A DNA stretch of 64,000 nucleotides from the NCBI GenBank assembly GCA_025618425.1, contig CM046844.1, positions 1,497,500 to 1,561,499 of the forward strand, read 5' to 3'. Each line of letters begins with the position of its first letter. Position 1 is the first letter of the stretch. Source of the stretch: Heliocidaris tuberculata. Taxonomy: Eukaryota > Echinodermata > Echinoidea > Camarodonta > Echinometridae. Positions 27,401 through 39,200 of this stretch are shown here, in pieces. The notes beneath the pieces were generated by a model. It did not search any database and was not told the origin of the DNA. It saw only the letters and a list, made by a program, of their open reading frames with translations. A program made the translations under genes and the position numbers.

Positions 27401-30400
27401 CATACATACAAAAAGTTACATTCACAACTGAAATTAAATGCATATGTACATGCAATTATGAGAAAAGAATTGTACGTATGAAGATTAAGTGTACTAACTC
27501 AGTTGAGGTAAAAATCACTGAAATAATTGAGTTCTAGAGTGAGAAAAATCATTCAAGTCAGCATACATGTGAAGAAACATTCAATGTATTGATAGACCAA
27601 TAGCATTAAAATAATTAATTGAATCGGGTTAAATGGAATTGACACAAAATTGATTATTAACAAAATAAATGAATTAAATTAAATTGAATTAATACAGAAG
27701 ATTAAAATTCAGCAAAAATAAATATGATGAATCATTCAACAGTTCAAGCCAGCATATTTGCAAAACATTCTACTGATACTTATATTGCACTAGTAAGTAA
27801 ATACAGGTAAAATTGTTTTGAAAATTGAGGGTAATAAGTTAACTGAGAGGAACATTCAATGCAATAATAGACCAATAGCATTAAAATAATTAATTGAATG
27901 GAGTTGAATGTAACTGAATAAAATTAATACAGAAGATTAAAATTCAGCTAGAATAAATATTAATATGATAAATCATTCAACCCAGCATATTTGCAAAACA
28001 TTCTACTGATACTTATATTGCTCTAGTAAGTAAATATAGGTAGAATAGTATTAAATAATTGAAAGTAATATAACAGAGCATGCTCACTGATGCAGGAAAG
28101 AGATGTATACTTTCTCGCTGTACATACACAAATTATTTTTTTCAGGTGATTGGTATGTACTTTAAAGGGGAAGTCCATCATGACATCAACTTGGTTTTAA
28201 AAGAAGGAGAAAAATTGAAGTTCTAAGCAGATCAATGAAAGTTTGAGCAAAATCTAATAAGAAATACGACAGTTATGAGTTTTTGAAGTTGTAATCAATC
28301 AAACACAAATTGGCAACTCCGTGATGTATCTTGTGAGCTCCTCTCCTGTTTGCCCTATACTGAAAAAATCATAAATTTCCATTTTCTTGAAAGAGAATAT
28401 TTTCTCATACATGTACATGCACCCTTTTGATAGCCCCAGTAGATCATTTAGAGTTTTAGACACATATCATAGTATCAAACAGAGCATGCTAACTGATGCA
28501 GGAAAGAGATATAATCATTTTATTTACATGCTTTTACACAAAACCTGTATGACATAAATCTATTTCCTCATCAAAAATAAGGAAAATTAAAATTCATTAA
28601 TTTTTGTGTACGGAGCAAATGGGAGAGGAGCTAGATACATGTACGTCACGGAGTTGCCAATTTGTGTTTGATTGATTACAGTTTCAAAAATTCATAACTT
28701 TCTAATTTTTCATTGGATTTTGCTCAAACTTTCATTGTTCTGCTTTTTCAATTTTTCTGCTTCTTTTAAAACCAACTTAATATCAGGGTGACTTTCCCTT
28801 TAAGGAAATCAACCCATCATAAAAAGTTAGGAAGGGTAAAAAACTGAAATTTAAGAAAATTCTGTCAAAGAATAAAAAAAATTATACTGATTAAGTTATA
28901 TTATTATCAATCATTAGCATTTTCTAATGACGGACCTGTTAGTCGTCTATCACATTGTCAGTTGACTTAAGTCCTAGGCAATGGAATTTGATATGAGGGT
29001 AATGTATCCATGTCACAAATAAAACAAATAATACCCATTATATGTTCAGGCATCAGTATCATTATTCACCCTCGATTCCTTCAAGTTCAGAGTATTGCTT
29101 TTGATCACCTTGGGTGTCTGACTGTTCCAAAGGTATGAATGAATGAATGAATGAATGAAAGGCCTTAATTACCTAAAATTGATCACAATATAGTATACAT
29201 TTGAAAAACACATCTTTGGTAATAGGACACCACTAGATAGTAATACTGCTAGTAGGGCGTGGCGCCCTTGAGACAAATAAATACACTTACGTTATAAATG
29301 GAATACAATACTTGTAAAAAGATTCTATGACATAAAATAGAGTAGCTAATATCTACACTAGACAGGTCAGATGGTATTTACAATGGGTGTTGAATATACT
29401 CTTGTAATAAATGATCTTTTGTAGCTGTACAGAATGGATGGAAAGAGCATTTTCTTCTGATATCTTTCAGCAGGTACAGCTATGTGGATAATCCTAACTA
29501 ATGCCCTCACTGATGTACATGTAGGCCTATATAATGCAACACATACATGAAGCAACAGTTTGGGAGAGCATGCCCCCCCGTACATCAGAACTGGGAGGGG
29601 GGTTAATGCATACCCCCATCCCCTCCGGGATTTGCGCCATTGGACTGATTAATATATATATGTATATATATATTTTTTTAAAGTTTTCCCAGATTTTCCA
29701 GTCTGCATTGCTGTGCAGGACCTCAGATGGCATGTGGCATCAACACAAACAGTCCAGTGAGACAAATAAGAATAAAATCTGGAGATTTATTACTTGAGAT
29801 TGGTTCTTCATTGTTGAAGTACTATCTTGATAACCTAGGAATTGGGTGTGCGCATGCTGTACAAACACACTTAGTAAATTTTAGTGATACATGTACACAT
29901 TTTACAGCAATGAAGAATTATTCACTAAATATCATCTATATTATCTCCTCCCATCCCTGAGATAACAATTCGCAAGTGTTTACATCATCACGAGTTATAA
30001 ATCACAAATCACAAAAGAACACAAAAAAGGGAAAGTTCCTTAGATTCAGGAGTTCACAATCAAGGCCGATCAACAACAGTACCAATACCAGTTTTGCTGA
30101 AAATTCACAGGATTTAACAATCAACCACAGCATCTACTCATTAGGCAAAATAAATAAGTTTTGTATCACAAAACTAGTCATGGTGCAATGTATCAGATTC
30201 AAGCGTTCCCAGTCAACAACAAGAAAAAATATATCAAAAGTCCTCGGAGAAAACAAACCTCCTCCCCCCCCCCCCCCAAGCACCTGTCATTACCTTTGAA
30301 TTTCGTGACTTTGACCTTTTTGTTGACTCTGACAGACCTTTGACCTTTTGTGTGACTTTAAGTCTTGACCTTCACAACTTTAACCTTTATATGGACACAT

Positions 30401-32283
30401 GAAGTTCACTTCTTGCGATGTACAACCATAGGGTAGGTGTAGGGAATACCAGACCCTTAAGCACGTTTGCATAATTTGCATAAACATGAACACAGACACA
30501 CACTAGTAAGGTTTACCAATGCTTTCAGCAACTCCTTTTATTTCTCAGGGTACCGAAATAATGACAAAAATTTGTTTACCCAATGAAATAATCTCCTTAA
30601 TGACGTCATAGGTAAATGGTCCATTATTCCCTACCCATGAAAGTAATACGAGACCGCTACATTTTCAACCGAAATCTCAAATATTTGTTGAGGAAAATGA
30701 TATTTCGTTGGAAATGTAAATACCAATAAAGAATTGTTTTTTGGAGAGTATGTTTTGGTTTCATCAAAATCTGTTGCAATTTTAACCAAAAATTTTATAG
30801 CATTTATCATCGGATAAATTTAATTACCATTTAAACGGCATTCAACATGTTCAATGTGCCGTTACTTCTGCCTCCGGCAACTTTACGTTTTGTTGTTGAT
30901 GATTTTAAGTACATCAATACTGAACAATTGACAATGATAATTTTAAAGATTACAGAGAGTTGTAAAATGACATTGAAATACGTCTTAAAAAGAAAGATGT
31001 AAAATGACGTTAAAACAACTTAACACATCCAACCAAACTCTAGTAATCTCGCGGCCGAACGGAGCGAACGGGCCCGCCCGGCCCGTGCCCCGGCCACGGC
31101 GGGGATGCATGTCCCCACTACCAGTGGCGGCACCAGGATTTTTAAAGTGGGGGGGGGGGGCAAATGGGGGGCAAAAGAAAATGTTGGGGGGGGGCAAGGG
31201 CGGATAAAAAAAAATTTGACACTTTTTGTAGTGAAAATGTACAGAATATTCGGCTATAAACCTACCCAGATATGAGGACATTTTGAGCATCTAGCTGAAC
31301 TGCCCGATTATAAAGAGGTAGTTATATACTGCGAGTGAGCGAAGCGAGCGAGCAAAAATTTTGACATTTTTCGTAGTAAAAATGTACAGAAATTACATAT
31401 TCGGCTATAAAACTACCCCAATATGAGGAAATTTGATCATCTCACGGCCTGATTATGTGGTGGGAGTTATAGGCCTGTATTGCGAGCGAGCGAAGCGAGC
31501 GAGCAAAAATTTTGACACTATTATAGTGGAAATGTACAGAAATTATTCAGCTATAAAACTACCCAAATATGAGGATATTTACACGAGCTGAGCGAACAAA
31601 TTTGCCACATGCCCCCCCCCCCCCACCTTGATGCCGCCACTGCTTTCCAAGTTTCCGTTTTCTTTCTTTTTCCTTCTTTTCTCCATTCCTTTTTCACTTT
31701 TTTCTTTCCTTTTCTTTTCTTTTTCATTTTCCACCCTTTTATTTTTTTTCACTCCGAAAATTATTGGGGCGGCAACTGGGGGGGCAAAGCTTCTGACTGG
31801 GGGGGGGGAAATGCTCCCCATGCCCCCCCCCCCTTGGTGCCGCCACTGCCCACTACTTAATCAACTGCACTAGCGCCGAAAGTTTTTATCAATTAACCTG
31901 CAGCAGAGCTGCATTTATATATTTGGGCCAAGCAAAAATTATTTACCTATATGGATACTTGTGCTTTGGTATTGTCTAGAATGACGAGTTGCCTCGAATG
32001 AGTGACTTGAAGTTGAATGATGCCGCGTGCAGCCTGCCTCCTCGAGGGTTGCAAGCATAGTTGCAAGACAGCGTACGTACGATCAAAAGTCGCATGCATA
32101 AACCTATGCGTGCCGCGCCGCATATCTGATCTGGAATGGCAGTACAGTACTTAGGCCTACTTTGCGACGGAGAATGAAACAATGGGTAATGAATAGGGCC
32201 TACGCAGTATCTTGCATGATCAGGTCGGCAGAATTTCTTGGGGGGAAAAAAAAAAAAAAAAAAACGCCAAGAAAGACGGCGCC

Positions 32284-32324
<41 letters not shown>

Positions 32325-35300
32325 GCGCCAAAAAGGGGGGGTCCGGACCCCCGCGACCCCCCCCCTGGATCCGCCTATGGGCAGTGGTGCTGGTGGTGCA
32401 GATATGAGCTGTTCGACACTACACAATAAGAACATGTCGCCCTTTCAAAAGACATCCCCCACCCGGCGACGCCCCCCCCCCTTAAAAAAAAAAAAAAAAA
32501 TCCTTTTTTTTGTTGGTCTGGAGGGGGGTGCGTTCGCACCCTCCGCACCCCCCCCCCCCCCTGGCGACGCCCATGATAAGACTTACATACTCACAAGGCC
32601 CGATTTCACCATACAAGGAATTGTTCCACTTACAATTTGCACCAAATGATCCCTCTCTGACGCCATGATTAGGTAGCTCTAACTAAAACATGCAGCAAGA
32701 ACATCCAGAGCACTTTCACTCACTATAAATCTCTGACTATGAACATTTGAGCATAGAAGCAGGGGCACCATGCTCCAATGACACTGTGATGCAACTTTTG
32801 AAGGACCTTTCCACTCCCCTATACAGAATACTGGGTATATTTTGTTCCAGTCTGAATGATTTCAATGAATGGATACCCATGCCTACATTCACAAGCTGGT
32901 ATGCATGGTTAGTTATGGTTAATACAAATCTTTATAGTAGTAGGCCTACTAAAAGAGAGCTCCAGATAAAACCATTGAAATTCATTTCCCTTTTTATCAT
33001 GCAGACAAACATGTACATCATATTAGCAACTCTGTGATGAATCTTGAGAGGCCTCCCATTTGCCCTGTACTAAAAAAGTCATTAATTCCCATTTTCTCTA
33101 AACTAAATATTGAATCATACATGTACCCAAGATATAATCATTGCACATATGTTGTTACAAAAAACATATATATAAAACATATGTTTCATCAACAACTAAG
33201 AAAATGAAAATTCATGATATTTTATGTACAGAGCAAATGGAAGAGGCCCTCGTAAGATACATCAAGAGGTTTCCAATTAGTGTTTGTTTGATTACAACTT
33301 CAAAAATTCATAAATTTCTCATTTTATTATCGAATTTTGCTCAAACTTTCACGAATTTGTCTCGCTTATTTTTCTGCTTTTATTCAAATCGACTAAATAC
33401 CAGTGTGGACTTCCCCTTGAAGAACTTATGAAAGAATCTACTACAGTGGATAATCTGCAGGTAGACGGCAGCTAGGGGTCTTTGTTAAATGATTTAACTA
33501 AGAATGGGTATTTTTCTATTCTCAAAATTGATACAGGCGCATGCATTCTTATTCTGTTCGAAGATACATGTATTTTATACCAATTAGCCCATTTATACAA
33601 CAAAATAAAGAACCAAATTCCAAAATTCAAGCCTTAAATGTTCATACATGATATATAAACCTATAATGACTTTGAATAGAATGTTAAACTATGTGGCATT
33701 TTATCTACACTATTTCTCTCCACCCAGGTGAATAGTTGGGTACCCGCCTAGGAGGCAAATGTTATTGTGTATGTATTAGCATGTTGCACCTGCCTGTGCA
33801 AGGTGATGGGTTGGAAGTCTTGATCCCCAGTGGAGTGGAAAGTGTTTGTGAATAACAGCAATTGAATCCATGATCTGGGAAATAATTACTAATAAAATTC
33901 TTATTTAGTGAGTGCTATGCTATACTATACTAATGTACATGTACATGAAGTGTACCAATCACCTGAAAAAAATTATTTGTCTACAGATAGATATCATAAA
34001 ATCAACCTCACAGAACTTTATCTAGCATTTTATAGGTCAACAGTTAAGGAGTATGAAAGAAAATAGGGATAACATGAAAATGCTCCCTCAGAAACGAACT
34101 CCGTGTTTGGTTCTACGCGAGCCCTTATCTTGGCAGGCGTGTGTGGAGTTGAGTAGTCTACTCACGAGCTGCTTTTACGCTTATAAAGAGAGTAATTAAA
34201 ATTGCAATCTTTCTTTATAGAATCAATTTTTGAAGCCCAAATTTTGATACCATGTGCGTCAAAAAAAATATACACTTGGAATATTGCTATTCATTTTAAA
34301 ACTTAGGTTTGAATGAAAAATTATTATACATGTTTTGAAAACGTATTTTATCCTGCGTCATTTGGTATCATTTTTATGTGGTAGCCTACATGCACCTGTA
34401 CATGTACTTTACTTGGTAAACATATGTACATGAGAGATATTTCTTTAAAGGGGAAGTCCAGACTAAGAATTACTTGGTTTTAATAGAAGCAGATCAAATA
34501 TATAATATTTGGCACTCTTCACCCAGGTGTAGAAAATGAATACCAGATAAATTGGCAACTCGGTCATGAGTTTGCGACTTTGTGACATCATTCCATAGCA
34601 AATCAGCAATCATTTTGTCTATATTGATAATACTAATTTTAAATTTTTGTCCCAGAATGATTTCCCCATAACTTGAACCAAGTTATATTTAGAGCAATAT
34701 AATATAATTTAGTATTTACACCCCTTCTCAAAATACTTCATGAAATAAAAAATATTGAGATTTCTTTCTAAATATAACAAATTCATAATCATGCATGTTT
34801 TATGTATAACTTTCTTATTACTTGTTCGATTTTCCTCAAACTTTTTTTTAACTGTTTGTCTAATATGTATGCTTCAATTAAAACCAAGTAATTCTTTGAC
34901 TGGACTCCCCCTTTAATGCAATGTATATATGTCAAGTTGTCAAACTCAGAAACACATGAACCAGTACTTCATAATGGTAAAAACTACTAGAATGGAACGC
35001 TGAACATGAAATTACATACATGTATCTCTTATCTTGTGGCCTTCAGAACTGCCTGCCCTATTTTCATACATGAGCTGCTCAATATTGTAACATAAAATTA
35101 TGTACTTGTCATCTGAGGAACAGATAGGCATAAAAGAAAAAAAAGACTCATTTCATTTCAAACAGTGTCAATTAATGCCCTTCCAGCTCTCAGCATACAA
35201 TGATATGTATACAAATTTTTACACCAGTAAAGGATATTTAAATCAAATTGAATGTAATGAAAATTTTTGGGTAACTGAGGGAATCTAAACTTAGCTAAAA

Positions 35301-36252
35301 TTCTTTATTTCATTATAAAAAAAATTGTCCCTGCATTTGCTTATCTTCATAATCTTAATAATCAGATATTTCTCTTGTTGGGAAATAAATGACAAACTTA
35401 TATTGGGCAGTAATTTACACTTTACTGTCTATACTTTGGAAATCATGATTTAAGCATCTGAAATGCAATAAAAACATAAAAATTGCATTTTGAGAAAAAA
35501 TGGCAAAAATTTATTTTGTATTGTTCATCATGAAGAAGATGGATTGTTTGGAGCATCGAAATCTATTATAAAAAGCTGTTGAAAACTTGTTAGAAACCCC
35601 AATCACTAAATTGCACAACTCATATGAAGTGTCTTTTACATAGATGTACTGAGGTCAACTCCTTGCACAATGTTCTATGTCTTTCTTTACTCAGTACTCA
35701 GTTATAAATTTTTTTGGAGAAAAATTGTTCCGAAGATATTAGCAGTCTTGAACAATGAATGTATTCCAATGTTTCTGTATGGGATTAATTTTCAGGACAA
35801 CCAGAAATAAAGATTACCTTTAAAACAAAATGTATTACAAACTTACAGTTGTAAAGTTCTACATGCCACTCTTGACATTGATTCTGAGTTGAGTTCTGAC
35901 AGCCATATATGTAGAACCATGACTGATGTAGACATATCTAAACTAAGATGGATTTCACAATTTTGTTTTGTACTACCTGTTTTTTATGTGCAAACATACT
36001 TTTCCACCTCTTGCTTCGCAAAGTTTGATTAAAAATTCAAAAAACATTAACAACTCTGTAGACCTACGTGTACATACTCAAGATAGAGTGGTGAACTCTA
36101 AAGCAAATGCCAGTGGGTACCTTTTTTTAGTTCTACAAGTCTTTACAACAGTAGTTGTACATGTATGCAAATAGCTGGCTGAACAAGAAAGAAACCCTTC
36201 AGAAATCTATCAAATATTCTTAAATGGATCACCTTCACAACAACAAAAAATA

Positions 36253-36293
<41 letters not shown>

Positions 36294-39200
36294 CTAGTCA
36301 TGTAGGTTACTTGTTAGGTTTTGTTCAGGCATGAAGGTTGGGTCATTGTCAATATAGGCAGAGTAGGGTGATTAAAGAGGAATTACAAGTTGATAATTTA
36401 ACAATAATAATATGAACACTTGTACTGTGGCAATGCAGGTCAAGAGTAGATGCTAATGGCACAGTAAAAGGAGGATAGAGAACATAAAGATAAATCTGAA
36501 GAAAAAAAACCCCAGATGAATAATAATAATGATAATATTCTGGATGTATAGCGCCTAATACAATCTACAATGCTCTAAGCGCTAAGTTACAGACATGCAA
36601 AAGTAATATTTACAAAAAGGGATGTCTAAAAAAGCTTTGAGTGAGATACTGAGAGTGAGAGATGATATTGTCTGTTGAGAGCTTGAAGGGCATTAACTCT
36701 GTGTTAAAGTATATGAGTTAACGCCCTTCTGGCTCCAAACCAATATAAATATTTTGTTGGAGTTACAGCAGGTAAATGAATGAAAGCCATAGCTCCCCTT
36801 ACCTTGCACGATATACTTCATTTTTGAAAAAATATGCAATAGAACCTTTAAAAAATGAGCGACTCGCTGTCACAAAAATAAAAAAAAAAGGTACAAAACT
36901 TCTCTTGCATGCTAATTTTAGAAACTAGAAAGCTGATATGTGCCTATTTGAGCAAGAGAAAGCAGCCTCTCAGATCTTGTATAACAGGATGAATAATAAA
37001 CTGGTTTCATTCTACCTGAAATGTAGAATGTAATATACATGTATTCTTTGATTGTGTGATGTGACAGTGAAATTCACATCACAAGAGTATAATCTATTCA
37101 TAAATTTCTTTTGTATATTACATTTGTATATGTACATGTATAAAAAGAGGCTTTGCTTTTTTTTTTTAGCTTTTGGTTAGATTCCTATTTCTTATCACTC
37201 ACAAATGTAAAATTACATTTTTACATTTGTTTACAAGTGATTTTTTTACTGATAAGGAAATAAAACCGATGTGAATGGAAGTTAATTCAATTTGAAGTCT
37301 TACATTTGTGGAAAGTTCCATCATTTAGAATAAAAGTATATATCTACATGGTGTACAAGCTTTAAAAAAAATGCAACATGAATGAGTTCAATAACCTGTC
37401 AATAACTTTATTTTCATTTACCACTAGCCTCTATTAGTAATGTTTTTGCTATACATACCATGCTTTCATTCATGATCTATGTATGCAAGTCACTGGAAAT
37501 TTATATTCCATAGCATACAGAATTGGAGTGCATAAATTCATTATATATTCAGCCATAAATATTGATTGTATAAGTGAACTTGACATATTCTACTTATAAA
37601 TTTTCTAACAGCTGTTGCTCTCTAATCAACTAGTGCATTTTCAGTACACTTTCTGTAACTTGATACACAACGCACATAGTACATTAGACTCAACAATACT
37701 TGTGCATGTAGATCTGCTATAAGTGTATGTTATACAGGGTAATTGAGGTTTCAAAAAAGTATAAAGATATAAATTTTACTTGCTTTGAAGACATGAAAAT
37801 TGAAAGCAGCATGGGATAACTTTACTGAATTAAGTCTATCTGATTTAAATAGGAAAGATTCATATTAGAGGTCACAAAATGGGGCCACTAACATATACAT
37901 GTAGGCTCTCAACCCTCTTCTGTAAAAATGTTTAGTACAAACGAAGTCACTGTCAAGAGTCTAGCAAATACCCTAATATTAATTAGACAAGCTGTTTGTA
38001 TATGAAAGCAAGGCTTAACACTAGCAGTGGAAACCAAATATTCAAAAAATATGAAAAAGGGTAACCCAAATTTTCAGTTAGTTTCAAGCATTGGATAATA
38101 ACTAAGCTTAAAGCTTACACCTATGGAAAAAATGTGGAGACAAGAGAAAGCAGACTGGCTATTTCAGTAATAGTCATGTGCAGTGGAGGGATTACAAATT
38201 CAGATCAAATTGATCAATTTCTTAATTTTCTAATGAGAGGATAAATAAATAATGACAGATCACACTAACAACTTGGAAGATGCACAAGTAAATATGTTAT
38301 GCACTAATATGCAGTCCAGGAAACATCAAAACTTTAAATAGGGTATTTCTACTACTAGTAATGTACATATGTTGTCCATGGATGGATCGTATTCATACCC
38401 TATTACCTGAATTCATGACATACAATATACTTATTCACTCATGTTGGTTTAGATTTTCTTTGTAATCAGAGAATACTATATAAAGTTGATTCTGTTGTAA
38501 AAATTGCAGCCTGACGATGGAGTTTGCATGACTCCAAAACATGTGTACACCATTCCTTAAAATGCTATGTCTTCTTTGTTGTTTTTATTTTGAAACTGTT
38601 ATCGTGTCGTTCTTTTGGAAATATCATACCCTTCTGCTGGGCACTTGACTATACATATGGGGCATTTAGTAAGTGCAGTTTAAAGAGGAAAGCAATTGAG
38701 GGGGCATTGCACATTATGTATTCCTATTCCAAACTCAATTAACCTATTGGCTACATGAACTTGGTGGTTCCTGTACTACGTCTATGGGAATGGGACTATT
38801 CAGTAGTTAACAGGTTAAAAATTGATTTAGTTTCAGACAATAGACCTGTTCACAAATATATTCAAATTTTATGCATACAATTAAAACAAAGGTTGTTCTT
38901 GACAACCTGAAAGCTTGTTAGAGGCTTGTCAGACAAAGCAACAAGTAACGTATGCAAACTGGATTCCAAGTATTGTAGTTCATTGATTAATAACAGGTTA
39001 ATGGAATACCTCATTACTAGGTCCCCAGGAAAGAAACATCCATAAATTTGAATAACTTTGTGAACAGGTCTATTCAAACACTTTTCCAGCCTATAACTGT
39101 AATACAGCATCCTAAACATTTGTAATATTAAAGATGGGAAAAATCAAAATAGTAAAGAAAACAAAATTGTATTACAGATTTTTCATTTTGTTGGGAAAAT

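Noticed and set aside
32162..32649. Lys-rich or Phe-rich small proteins
   Set aside because: Frames come from poly-A, poly-G and poly-C runs in a transposon cluster.
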